A program made the translations under genes and the position numbers. 64,000 bases of DNA from Cyclobacterium roseum (GTDB lineage Bacteria > Bacteroidota > Bacteroidia > Cytophagales > Cyclobacteriaceae): assembly GCF_010119225.1 (NCBI RefSeq), contig NZ_WNKF01000007.1, forward strand, positions 1 through 64,000, in the 5' to 3' direction. Position 1 is the first letter of the stretch, and each line of letters starts with the position of its first letter. Shown here piece by piece: positions 25,250-34,169 of the stretch. The notes below the pieces were generated by a model that saw only the letters and a program-made list of their open reading frames with translations, had not been told where the DNA came from and did not search any database.

Positions 25250-26202
25250 GTGTGAAACCGCTGGTTTCCATTATTATCCCAGTATATAATAAAGCCTCAT
25301 TCGTACGGGAATCGTTAGATTCGGCGTTGAAACAGACTTATCCTCACATTGAAATAATTACTGTAAATGACGGAAGCACTGATGATTCTTTGAGAATTTT
25401 GAAGGAATATGCCGTACGATTTCCTGATCGGATCAAACTGATTGGCTCGGAAAACCGAGGTGTATCTGCAGCTACCAATTTGGGAATTAAAGCGGCCAAA
25501 GGGGAGTACATCCAATTTCTGGATGCAGATGATATTCTTTCCCGCGATAAAATTGAGCGGCAGCTTAATTTGCTTCAAGGCTATGGTTATGAAGTGATGG
25601 CCTCCTGTGAGTGGAAAAACTTTAAAAAATCGATCGAAGAAACTAGTTTGGTCCCATACAATATTTTTAGGGATTTTGATTCTGGGTTAGCCGCTCTATT
25701 ACGTTTTTGGAATCATCAGGAAATGATGGCTATCTCATCTTGGTTAACGCACAGGCATCTTATAGAAAAAGCTGGTCCTTGGGATGAGTCTTTGGTTATC
25801 AATCAGGACGGAGAGTTTTTTTGCAGGGTTTTGGCTCATGCAGGTGAAGTGGTGTATGAACCAGTAGGAAAAGTATTTTACAGACAACCCGGTCAGGAAA
25901 ATGTCAGTCAGCAAAGGTCAGCCAAAGCTGCTCGCTCTTTGCTGGACTCATATATTAGTTATGAGAAGATTGTTTTGGCCGTTGAAGACTCGCACCGGGT
26001 GCGAATGGCACTAAAAAAGGTTTATCTGAAATTCTTGTATGACACTTTCCCTGAATACCCACTCTTATTGTCAGAAGCAAAAAACAGGATACAGCTACTT
26101 GGAGTAAAGCAACGAGTACTCATTGGTGGCCCAAAATTCCAGTTTATGTCCAAGTATCTGGGATTTGAAATAGCATTAAAACTTAAGCGCTTGATCAATT
26201 AA
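25246..26202 (+). CDS. Glycosyltransferase, GT2
   Basis: VSIIIPVYNKASFV at 7-20, VNDGSTDDS at 40-48, GVSAATNLGIKAAKG at 72-86 and FLDADD at 91-96 make this a standard GT2. WNHQEMMAISSWLTHR in the middle and NQDGEFFCRVLAHAG follow as the acceptor-side block. It is 318 residues long, with no predicted membrane helix. Donor unknown. Confidence 0.88.
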   Translation: MSVKPLVSIIIPVYNKASFVRESLDSALKQTYPHIEIITVNDGSTDDSLRILKEYAVRFPDRIKLIGSENRGVSAATNLGIKAAKGEYIQFLDADDILSRDKIERQLNLLQGYGYEVMASCEWKNFKKSIEETSLVPYNIFRDFDSGLAALLRFWNHQEMMAISSWLTHRHLIEKAGPWDESLVINQDGEFFCRVLAHAGEVVYEPVGKVFYRQPGQENVSQQRSAKAARSLLDSYISYEKIVLAVEDSHRVRMALKKVYLKFLYDTFPEYPLLLSEAKNRIQLLGVKQRVLIGGPKFQFMSKYLGFEIALKLKRLIN

Positions 26203-26220
26203 TTTTAAATCAATCTCTGT

Positions 26221-27159
26221 TTGTTTTCCATTGTCATTCCACTCTTTAATAAAAAGAAATTTTTTTGCAGGGCGCTGGATTCTGTTTTTGAACAGCGTTT
26301 CAAAGAATTTGAAGTGATTGTGGTGGATGATGGATCCACAGATGGAGGAGGAGATTTGGTAGAGGAGCAGTATAAGGAAAGGGTAAAGTTGATTCGGCAG
26401 GATAATCAAGGGGTTTCCCTGGCAAGAAATAAGGGAATCCAAGTGGCAAAATTTGCCTATATCGCTTTTTTGGATGCAGACGACTACTGGCACCCTGATT
26501 ATTTGGGATTTGTCGCAATGGTGATTGAAGAAAATCCTAATGTTGGGATTATTGGTTGTCATTATGATTCTTTTCAATTGGAAAAGAAGCCCAGGCTTAC
26601 CTATTTCAGGCTGGAAAATTATTTTAAAGAGGCCGTTCACAACACAAGGTTCTTCACTTCAGCAACCTGTGTCAAAAAAGAATTTTTCGAAAATCAACCT
26701 GGTTTTGATTCAAATTTAAAACTGGGCGAAGATATAGATGTTTGGTTGAGGGCATCTTTATTTTTTGGAGATGGGATTTATATCGAAAATACCCTGGTGT
26801 ATTATAGCCAGGAGGATTCATTGCGTGCAACTGGTAAATTCTATCCTTTAGATCAGACGCTGATTCCAAAAGTGTTGAACAAAAATTATTATATGAATTC
26901 AATAGCTGATTCCACTTGTTCACCAAAGACATTTATTAAGTTTCAGAGCAAATGGGTCTATTTGAATTTGTATCAGCATTATCTCAGCAATGATACTCGA
27001 ATTGAGGAAGTTCTTTCCCGAATTCCAAGGAGGTATTTTTTAATTCATTTAATTTATTCTATGCCTGTTAGGGTTTTAAAGGCTGTTTTTTCCAGCAATC
27101 GCTTATCTACCTTATTTAGAATCTACATGAAGTTTTGTTTTCGGTACGTCTATTCCTGA
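26221..27159 (+). CDS. Glycosyltransferase, GT2
   Basis: FSIVIPLFNKKKFF at 2-15, VVDDGSTDGGG at 34-44 and FLDADDYW at 83-90 define the GT-A core, and LGEDIDVWLRA further on is the usual acidic acceptor motif. The TTG at 26221 places the first conserved strand immediately at the N-terminus, and no in-frame ATG precedes it. The next gene starts one base after its stop. Confidence 0.87.
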   Translation: MFSIVIPLFNKKKFFCRALDSVFEQRFKEFEVIVVDDGSTDGGGDLVEEQYKERVKLIRQDNQGVSLARNKGIQVAKFAYIAFLDADDYWHPDYLGFVAMVIEENPNVGIIGCHYDSFQLEKKPRLTYFRLENYFKEAVHNTRFFTSATCVKKEFFENQPGFDSNLKLGEDIDVWLRASLFFGDGIYIENTLVYYSQEDSLRATGKFYPLDQTLIPKVLNKNYYMNSIADSTCSPKTFIKFQSKWVYLNLYQHYLSNDTRIEEVLSRIPRRYFLIHLIYSMPVRVLKAVFSSNRLSTLFRIYMKFCFRYVYS

Positions 27160-27160
27160 T

Positions 27161-28252
27161 ATGAAGGTTATCAGGGTAGTATCTGAACTGGATTTTGGCG
27201 GAGTGGAACAAGTGCTTGCCAATTCTGTTCCCGAAATCGCAGGGAACAAAGAGATGGATATTTCCATTATCGTGTTGGGCAAAGGAGGGAAGGTAGCGCA
27301 GGAATTAATTCAGCAGGGGATAAAAGTCAACGTTTTGAATCAAAACCCACGTATTCCCAATATGGGTTTAATTTTGAAGCTTAAGCAGATTTTCCTTGAG
27401 TCCAATCCTGAGGTGGTACATAGTCAGGGGGCTGAAGCAAATTTTCACGGAATTCTGGCGGCTAGCTGGGCAGGAACTAAACGAATTGTAGGTGAGGAGA
27501 TAGGCATTCCTAACCACCATTCTTATTGGAAATATATTTTTAAATGGGTGTATTCAAAAGCCCATGTCATAATTGGCATTTCGGAGGCTGTAAAATCTGC
27601 GATGGTTGGAATGGGAGAAGTTCACGAAGAAAAGGTGCAGGTCGTTTATAATCCAGTGAGCGAGGTAAAAAGAGACCGTTTGGAAGCTCCAAAGAATGAA
27701 AATGCAATGCATCCGACAGTATATGTAACGACGGGAAGGCTTGTTAAAATAAAGAATCTGGATACCCTATTAAAGGTATTCTCTAAATTGGTTAATGATA
27801 ATCCTCAAAAATTGGTTGAACTATGGATTGTTGGAGATGGTCCTGAGAGGCAGCATTTAGAACAATTGGCATTTGATTTGGAAATAAACGACAAGGTTAA
27901 ATTTTTTGGCTTCCAGGAGGATGTATATAGCGTTCTGAAGCAGGCAGATTATTTTGTGTTACCCTCGTTTAGCGAGGGGTCTTCGGTATCCTTGGTGGAG
28001 GCGATGGTTTCCGGTTTACCTTCCATTGTCACAGAAGTCGGTGGTGCCCCTGAAATTCTGGGTAGCAGTCAATCCGGTGTTTTGATTAATCCACGCAAAT
28101 CCAGTTCTATTTTAGATGCCATGAACTATTTTCTGAATTTTTCTGAATCGGAAAAGATTGAGCTGGGGCAACGGGCAAAAATCGAGGCCCAAAGATTTTC
28201 AGTACAAAGCTACCTCAATCACCTTCTTCAAATTTACCAGTTTCCGGGTTGA
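27161..28252 (+). CDS. Glycosyltransferase, GT4
   Basis: A 363-residue GT-B enzyme beginning VVSELDFGGVEQVL, the form typical of GT4 enzymes that use UDP-sugars. HSQGAEANFHGILAA near 86-100 belongs to the acceptor half, VTTGRLVKIKNLDTLL to the donor half, and EGSSVSLVE gives the E-x7-E motif, followed by AMVSGLPSIVTEVGG. Its stop overlaps the next start (TTGA), and the next gene encodes a related GT4, so the two probably act in sequence. Confidence 0.88.
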   Translation: MKVIRVVSELDFGGVEQVLANSVPEIAGNKEMDISIIVLGKGGKVAQELIQQGIKVNVLNQNPRIPNMGLILKLKQIFLESNPEVVHSQGAEANFHGILAASWAGTKRIVGEEIGIPNHHSYWKYIFKWVYSKAHVIIGISEAVKSAMVGMGEVHEEKVQVVYNPVSEVKRDRLEAPKNENAMHPTVYVTTGRLVKIKNLDTLLKVFSKLVNDNPQKLVELWIVGDGPERQHLEQLAFDLEINDKVKFFGFQEDVYSVLKQADYFVLPSFSEGSSVSLVEAMVSGLPSIVTEVGGAPEILGSSQSGVLINPRKSSSILDAMNYFLNFSESEKIELGQRAKIEAQRFSVQSYLNHLLQIYQFPG

Positions 28253-29376
28253 GAAAGATTCGGGTACTACATTGCCTGGAAACCATTGCGTCCGGAGGGG
28301 TTGAACAGACCTTGCTTACCTTAATAAAAGGCTTAGATAAAAATAGGTTTGACCATAAAATTATTTGTACATGGCAAGGAGGACCAGTTGCAGAAGCTTT
28401 AAATAGTGAAGAGGTAGAAGTGATCGCTATAGGCTCATTTAAGTCTCCATTCGAGTTCAGAAAACTACGTAAAGTCGTCCAGATAGTTAAAAAATACAAA
28501 CCAGATATTATTCACGGAGCCGTATTTGAGGGAATGACCATGGCTACCGTAGGTGGTTTTTTCGGGAAGGATCCGGTGATTATTTTAGAAGAGACATCTG
28601 ATCCACAAAACCGGTCAGGAAAGGCAAATTGGCTCTTGCGGCAATACGCCAAATTTGCAGATGCATTTCAAGCGATTTCCCATGATGTGGGAGAATACCT
28701 AAAGAACGTCACAAAAATAGATCTCAATTTAGTTTATGTGATTCCCAATGGATTACCCATGCCTTCATTCGTTAGTGAAGAAGTGCTCCGAAAGACCAGG
28801 TTTTCGCTTTCCCTTGCGCCAGACGATGTAATCATTGGTTTTGTTGGAAGGCTATATGATGATCACAAACGAGTATCGGATTTAATAGATGCCATCTATC
28901 TTCTCAATATACCAAATGTAAAATTGCTAATTGTAGGAGAAGGAAAAGACAGGGAAGTATTGGAAAAACAAGTCGAAAATTTAAATCTTGAAAAAACGGT
29001 GGTTTTTTTAGGCTACCATTCTAAACCCGATTTATTTTATCAATTAATGGATATTTTTTGTATTCCTTCGAGTCGAGAAGGCTTTGGATTGGTAGCAGTA
29101 GAGGCGATGTTACATAAATTACCCGTAATTGCCACGGCAGTAGGGGGGTTAAAAGATATTGTGATTGATGGTAAAACCGGTTATTTGGTGAAACCCAAAT
29201 CACATAAGGATCTCGCAGATAAGATTGATGAGTTAGTCCAAGATTCACATCTCAGGGTAACCTTTGGAGAAGCTGGTTATGTCAGGGCAAAAGAAAAATT
29301 CACAGCAGATCGCTATTGCCTGGAAGTTGAAAATCTGTATATCACCCTTTTAAAAAAGAAAGGCTTTCTGCATTAG
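28249..29376 (+). CDS. Glycosyltransferase, GT4
   Basis: Related in layout to the previous enzyme: CLETIASGGVEQTLLTL at 6-22, ISHDVGEYL near 144-152, GFVGRLYDDHKRVSDLI at the start of the donor domain, and EGFGLVAVEAM as E-x7-E. The TTG start overlaps the preceding stop by four bases. A short hairpin lies 13 bases after the stop, so this may be a local transcript boundary. Confidence 0.88.
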   Translation: MRKIRVLHCLETIASGGVEQTLLTLIKGLDKNRFDHKIICTWQGGPVAEALNSEEVEVIAIGSFKSPFEFRKLRKVVQIVKKYKPDIIHGAVFEGMTMATVGGFFGKDPVIILEETSDPQNRSGKANWLLRQYAKFADAFQAISHDVGEYLKNVTKIDLNLVYVIPNGLPMPSFVSEEVLRKTRFSLSLAPDDVIIGFVGRLYDDHKRVSDLIDAIYLLNIPNVKLLIVGEGKDREVLEKQVENLNLEKTVVFLGYHSKPDLFYQLMDIFCIPSSREGFGLVAVEAMLHKLPVIATAVGGLKDIVIDGKTGYLVKPKSHKDLADKIDELVQDSHLRVTFGEAGYVRAKEKFTADRYCLEVENLYITLLKKKGFLH

Positions 29377-29389
29377 GATCATATTATTG

Positions 29390-29411
29390 AAAATCCCTTC
29401 CGGGATTTTGA
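29390..29411 (+). terminator. Hairpin after the GT4 pair, possible weak terminator
   Basis: AAAATCCC (29390-29397), loop TTCC and GGGATTTT (29402-29409) form a perfect eight-base stem. Only a loose T-rich stretch follows, so it may attenuate rather than end transcription. It sits at the boundary between the AT-rich and the GC-richer parts of the locus. Confidence 0.45.
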
Positions 29412-29427
29412 TTTATTTTAAGGTATT

Positions 29428-30669
29428 TTGTTAGACATCATTTTAATAGTAGCTGGATTGATTGCCTTGGTGAATTCAAATTCCACGATGGCGAGAAAGT
29501 TTCGATTGCCCTATAAGTATGAAGTCCACCTCCATTATTTGTTGTTTTACCATCTTTTCTTCAGTGTTTTTTTTACCTGGTATATTTTGAATTTTGGGGG
29601 GGATTCCCAAGGGTATTGGCGATTGGGAATGCAGCAGGTCTTGGTTAGAGACCCCAACTGGATGAAATATTTTGGTACAAGTACTACTTTTATTTTGTGG
29701 TTATGTTATGTCCCAGCCAAAGTGATTGGGCTTAATTACATTACTGGAAATATATTATTCGGGTTTTTAGGCTTTATAGGTATCAGGTATATTTTTGTGA
29801 TGGTAGCGGAATACTTTCCAACCAACCACAAAGTGCTCAATATCCCTTTGTTTCCATATGTTTTTTATTTTTTGAACCTCCATTTCTGGACCGCAGGGGT
29901 AGGAAAGGATGCGATCTGTTTTTGGGGTATTGCCTGGTTTCTCTTTGCCTTGCAAAAATACCAGTCTCGTTGGTGGGAAGCATTAATCGCCTTGTTTTTT
30001 GTATATATGGCAAGACCTCATATGGGGCAGGCCTTGATTGGCGGTGCCGCAATAGCCATTTTGCTTGGTAGTCACATGAGAATTCAATATAAGGTGGTGT
30101 TAGGGTTGATTGCTGCAGCAGGGACATTTTATCTATTAGGAAGTACAGCTGAATTTTTGAAAGTAGAAAAGTTGAGTCTGGAAAGTCTGACTGAAATGAG
30201 TGTGACAACGGCCCGGAATCTAAGCAGGGGTAATGTGGGATCAGCAGTGGATATATCCTCCTATTCCTTACCAATGAAGGCGTTTACCTATTTGTTTAGG
30301 CCTTTATTTTTGGATGCACACAACTTTGTGGCCTTATTCAGTTCTGTTGAAAATGCCCTTTACCTCTGGTTAAGCCTATTTATCTACCAAAATTGGAAAC
30401 CTGAGGCCATCCGAGACATGCCGCTGTTTTTGAAGGCAGGAATTATTACGTTTATTCCGGTAACCCTCGCCTTTATGAATGCCTTAAGTAACCTGGGGGT
30501 CGTGATGCGCATGAAAAACATGACCATGATCTACTTTATGTTATTTTGCTTTTACCTGATTGTATACAACAAAAAGCAACGCTATCTGCGGGCCATGGAC
30601 AGAAAGCGGTTTTTCGAGCGCAGGCAGGCAATTATTGAGCAGAAAAAGGCACTGTCCCAAAATGATTGA
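29428..30669 (+). CDS. Polytopic membrane protein, putative glycan polymerase-like 1
   Basis: A 413-residue protein with about nine to ten predicted helices. I do not recognise a named family with certainty; the topology and position suggest a Wzy/EpsG-like polymerase or ligase. Conserved with the product of 33003-34169 are GGDS at 57-60 on the first periplasmic loop, HFWTAGVGKDA at 152-162, an Arg-Pro pair near residue 200 and NLGVVMRMK near the C-terminus. Those charged residues in loops are candidates for the active site. The C-terminal tail is basic. The TTG at 29428 is used because the hydrophobic N-terminus begins there. Confidence 0.65.
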   Translation: MLDIILIVAGLIALVNSNSTMARKFRLPYKYEVHLHYLLFYHLFFSVFFTWYILNFGGDSQGYWRLGMQQVLVRDPNWMKYFGTSTTFILWLCYVPAKVIGLNYITGNILFGFLGFIGIRYIFVMVAEYFPTNHKVLNIPLFPYVFYFLNLHFWTAGVGKDAICFWGIAWFLFALQKYQSRWWEALIALFFVYMARPHMGQALIGGAAIAILLGSHMRIQYKVVLGLIAAAGTFYLLGSTAEFLKVEKLSLESLTEMSVTTARNLSRGNVGSAVDISSYSLPMKAFTYLFRPLFLDAHNFVALFSSVENALYLWLSLFIYQNWKPEAIRDMPLFLKAGIITFIPVTLAFMNALSNLGVVMRMKNMTMIYFMLFCFYLIVYNKKQRYLRAMDRKRFFERRQAIIEQKKALSQND

Positions 30670-30678
30670 GGTGTCTCT

Positions 30679-31758
30679 ATGAAAAAAATCCTTTTCCTTC
30701 CCAAATATCCCAGGAAAGGGGCCAGCAGCCGCTTAAGAACCTATCAATTTTTGCCCCTATGGGACGCCGCCGGAGTAAAGGTTACGGTCTCCCCATTTTT
30801 TACTTCTGCTTATCTCGATGCTATCTATTCCAATAAAAGACCGCCATACCTGCATGTCCTAGCTTGCTACTGGCGCAGGTTTAAAGTCTTGATGACAGCC
30901 GGAAGCTACGACCTGGTTTGTATCGAAAAGGAATTGTTTCCCTACCTTCCGGCCTTTCCCGAATGGCTGCTTTCCAGGCTTAAAGGGTATTGGGTGGATT
31001 ATGATGATGCGGTATTTCACAATTACGACTTGGGGAAATACGGGCTAGCCTCTCGCCTGATACCAAAAAAAATTGACCGGGTAATGAAATGGGCTGCTGT
31101 CGTCACTGCAGGCAATGACTACCTGATGCAGCGGGCCCGGTTTGCCGGTGCGAAAAAGGTAATCCGGATTCCTACCGTGATTGATCCGAGACGTTATCAA
31201 ACGAAAGAACATCGGGAAACCGCTGCCGTCACCATCGGCTGGATTGGTTCTCCCAGCACGCTTAAATACCTGGATGCCCTGCTCCCGGTATTGGAAAGTC
31301 TGAGCCAGGAATTGGATATAACCTTGCTCCTTATTAATGGGAGAAAACGACCTGCCTATAGCGGAAAACTACAAACCATCCCCTGGACCGAGGAAGGAGA
31401 AGCCCAGGCCTTGCTGCAAATGGATATCGGCATCATGCCCTTGCCGGACAATCCCTGGGAAAGGGGCAAATGTTCCTACAAGCTTATCCAATACATGGCC
31501 TGCGGACTGCCCGTGGTGGCCTCTCCGGTGGGAATGAATAAAGAGGTGGTGAGGCATGGCGTGAATGGCTTCCTGGCCCAAACCGATGCCGAATGGGTCG
31601 CTGCGCTTAGCCAATTGATTCAGGACTGGACACTTAGAAAGGCCTTTGGGGAAATGGGGCACCAACTGGTCATGGAAAAGTATACCCTGCAACAGAATTT
31701 TGAAAAAATGCAGCATCTGCTGAAAACCCTTGAAAGTGAAAGGCCTGAAAATGCTTGA
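30679..31758 (+). CDS. Glycosyltransferase, GT4-like
   Basis: LPKYPRKGASSRLRTYQFL at the N-terminus and DYDDAVFHNY near 113-122 are typical of a GT4 subgroup from polysaccharide loci. IGWIGSPSTLKYL begins the donor domain and GKCSYKLIQYMACGLPVVAS replaces the usual E-x7-E region. GC content is clearly higher than in the preceding 20 kb. It lies between the two polymerase-like proteins. Confidence 0.83.
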   Translation: MKKILFLPKYPRKGASSRLRTYQFLPLWDAAGVKVTVSPFFTSAYLDAIYSNKRPPYLHVLACYWRRFKVLMTAGSYDLVCIEKELFPYLPAFPEWLLSRLKGYWVDYDDAVFHNYDLGKYGLASRLIPKKIDRVMKWAAVVTAGNDYLMQRARFAGAKKVIRIPTVIDPRRYQTKEHRETAAVTIGWIGSPSTLKYLDALLPVLESLSQELDITLLLINGRKRPAYSGKLQTIPWTEEGEAQALLQMDIGIMPLPDNPWERGKCSYKLIQYMACGLPVVASPVGMNKEVVRHGVNGFLAQTDAEWVAALSQLIQDWTLRKAFGEMGHQLVMEKYTLQQNFEKMQHLLKTLESERPENA

Positions 31759-31812
31759 AACATTGCCTGGCTATAGCTTAGAAAACCAGTCGGAGTCAGG
31801 CCGCTCTTTTCT

Positions 31813-32997
31813 ATGAATATCCTTTTTATCTCCTGGGATTCCGATCAGACCAACTACCTGGAAAACCTGTTTATCCCCATTTTCGATGGAATACAGAAAA
31901 AAACAAGCTACCGTTTTCAAATCATGCAGTTTTCCTGGGCGGCACCACAAGAGGTGGAACGCCTCCGCCTGCTGGCTGAAAAAGCAGGCATTGGCTATTT
32001 TCATTTTTCGGTCTCACACCGGCCCAATGCCGCCCTGGGCTCCCTTTGGACGCTGATGCGTGGCAGTAGGGAAATCAAAAAACACCTTGAAAAAAACGAA
32101 ATAGCCTGCCTGATGCCCCGGTCCACGCTGCCTGCCTGGATGGTGTTGAGACTGGGAGCCTGGCTAAAAAAGCGTTCCATTTCCGTCGTATTTGACGCGG
32201 ATGGTTTTCCGATTCAGGAGCGGGTAGATTTTGCAGGACTAAACCCCAACGGTTTTTACCATCGCTGGCTCCGGCAGGTGGAGCGGCGGATGGTTCAGAA
32301 CGCCCAGCGCGTCCTGACCCGCTCTGAAAAAGCAATCGTTGTCCACCAGGAGCGTACGGGTATTCGGCAGGTGGAAAAATTTTATCCGGTGATCAACGGT
32401 CGGGATCCGGAAATCTTTAAGCCGGATGCTGCAGGGCGAACCGCCATTCGTAATGAATTGGGAATTTCGGAAAGCACCTGCCTATGGTTGTACTCGGGCA
32501 GTTTGGGGCCACAATACCTGGTCCCCGAAATGCTTCAGCTCTTTTGGCTCGCTTATCAAAAAAATCCCGATAGCCGGTTTTTATTTTTGGTACGCAACAA
32601 GGATTTCCTGAAGGACAAGATTCCGGAACCCCTTAAGAAACGGGTTATGGTAAAAACGGTTCCCTTCGAATGCATTCCGGACTATTATGCGGCAGCAGAT
32701 TTGGGCATCAGCCTGCGAAAAGCAGCTCCCAGCCTGTCAGGCCTGGCACCTATCAAAATCGGCGAATACTTACTCGCTGGTTTGCCGGTATTGCTTTCGC
32801 CTGGGATAGGCGATCTTTCCGATCAGTTGGCAACAGAGCCGGCCTGTTTTGTTTACCGGGCAAATCCCGGGGAATTCACCGATTGGCTGGAAAGCACTAG
32901 AAAACTGGCAAAAGCAGATATTCGAAAATTAGGAGAACGGTATTTTGGTCTGGAGCAAAGCGTAGCGGGCTATATCCGGGCACTGGAAAAGGTGTAG
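31813..32997 (+). CDS. Glycosyltransferase, GT4-like
   Basis: Starts at the ATG 31813 with LFISWDSDQTNYL, then RSTLPAWMVLRLG in the acceptor domain, VFDADGFPIQER near 138-149, LWLYSGSLGPQYL at the donor domain and GLAPIKIGEYLLAGLPVLLS near the C-terminus. This is the same donor-domain style as the preceding GT4 but the two proteins are not close copies. Five bases separate it from the second polymerase-like gene. Confidence 0.8.
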   Translation: MNILFISWDSDQTNYLENLFIPIFDGIQKKTSYRFQIMQFSWAAPQEVERLRLLAEKAGIGYFHFSVSHRPNAALGSLWTLMRGSREIKKHLEKNEIACLMPRSTLPAWMVLRLGAWLKKRSISVVFDADGFPIQERVDFAGLNPNGFYHRWLRQVERRMVQNAQRVLTRSEKAIVVHQERTGIRQVEKFYPVINGRDPEIFKPDAAGRTAIRNELGISESTCLWLYSGSLGPQYLVPEMLQLFWLAYQKNPDSRFLFLVRNKDFLKDKIPEPLKKRVMVKTVPFECIPDYYAAADLGISLRKAAPSLSGLAPIKIGEYLLAGLPVLLSPGIGDLSDQLATEPACFVYRANPGEFTDWLESTRKLAKADIRKLGERYFGLEQSVAGYIRALEKV

Positions 32998-33002
32998 AGT
33001 TA

Positions 33003-34169
33003 ATGAGCCCAAAGGATTTTTTCTTTATATTTCTACTCATAGGCCTGGTTTACCGTTGGATTGGCATTCGATCAAAGAACAAGCATTATACACGGCGGCA
33101 AAGGGCTTTTCTCTATGCCCTGTGGGTGTATCACCTGGGAATGGGGTACCTGTTTTACCGCTACCTACTCCACCACGGGGGGGACAGCCTGCGGTACTGG
33201 AACCTGCAAAGCATCCCGGTTGGAGAAGCAGATAGCTGGATGGCCCACTGGGGGGTTGGCACGGCATTTATTCAATGGGTTAATTTCCCCTTTTCCCATT
33301 GGCTGGGGCTGCATTTTCTGACGGGAACGGTGGGCTATGCGACGCTCTCCTTTTTCGGGTTTGTGCCCCTGTTGGAGTGGATGGGAAAGCGGCTGCAGCC
33401 TTTGGATGCTTCCCCGGTTATCATCGGAGGCTTCCTGTTGGTGTTTTTGCCCAATGTTCATTTCTGGACGGCTGGTGTTGGCAAGGAGGCGTTTCTATGG
33501 CTAGGCCTGGTACTAGTCATGGTGGGAACGCAAAATTTCCCCGCAGGATGGGGCTATTTGCTTTTGGGATTGTTACTTTCATTAATGGTCCGACCGATTC
33601 AAGGGCTTATATTGACCCTGTCGGTGGCAGGTATACTTCCCTTTCTACCGAGCCTTCGAAATTACCGAAGGTGGGTCATTCCCCTGGGGGCAGCCTTGAT
33701 CGTTGGGATATTGGGCTACCGGTGGATCTTGGGTTCGCTGGAATATGGCTTTCACTTCGGATGGATAGGGGAGCTGCTGGATTGGCAACACCGCTACCTC
33801 GATTCCTTTGGCGGGAATAGCCGCCTGCCCATGGCCGATTATTCATTTCCTGAAAAATTAGCCGCCGTTTTTTTCAGACCCTATCCCTGGGAAGCGGAGG
33901 GTTTTTGGCCCTTGGCAGCTTCCCTGGAAAACAGCCTTTTTTTCCTCCTGTTAGTAGCCGGAAGCCTGGCACTACTTAAAAGAGGAATGAAGCGCAGCAT
34001 TCCGTATTCCTATCGCATAGTCTTTTCCTATGGAATTTTACTTTCAATATTATTTGCCCTGGCTCTTAATAACCTGGGGGTAATCATGCGAATGAAAAGT
34101 ATCTACACGGTTTTTATGAGTTGTTTTTTTTACGAGTGCATGACCCAAGGTAAATCCAGGCTCCGATGA
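33003..34169 (+). CDS. Polytopic membrane protein, putative glycan polymerase-like 2
   Basis: Diverged paralogue of the 29428-30669 product, 388 residues with about nine to ten helices. Shared positions: HHGGDSLRYW at 57-66, NVHFWTAGVGKEA at 151-163, MVRP near 199-202, ASLENSLF and LNNLGVIMRMK near the C-terminus. Overall identity elsewhere is low while these loop motifs are kept, so I infer a common catalytic function, perhaps polymerisation or ligation of glycan. Two such genes in one locus that also has an ABC exporter is unusual. It overlaps the deacetylase by four bases. Confidence 0.65.
   Translation: MSPKDFFFIFLLIGLVYRWIGIRSKNKHYTRRQRAFLYALWVYHLGMGYLFYRYLLHHGGDSLRYWNLQSIPVGEADSWMAHWGVGTAFIQWVNFPFSHWLGLHFLTGTVGYATLSFFGFVPLLEWMGKRLQPLDASPVIIGGFLLVFLPNVHFWTAGVGKEAFLWLGLVLVMVGTQNFPAGWGYLLLGLLLSLMVRPIQGLILTLSVAGILPFLPSLRNYRRWVIPLGAALIVGILGYRWILGSLEYGFHFGWIGELLDWQHRYLDSFGGNSRLPMADYSFPEKLAAVFFRPYPWEAEGFWPLAASLENSLFFLLLVAGSLALLKRGMKRSIPYSYRIVFSYGILLSILFALALNNLGVIMRMKSIYTVFMSCFFYECMTQGKSRLR

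Noticed and set aside
33299-33820. 173-residue plus-strand frame overlapping the second polymerase-like gene
   Set aside because: Other-frame shadow in GC-rich coding DNA; the membrane-protein frame carries all conserved motifs.
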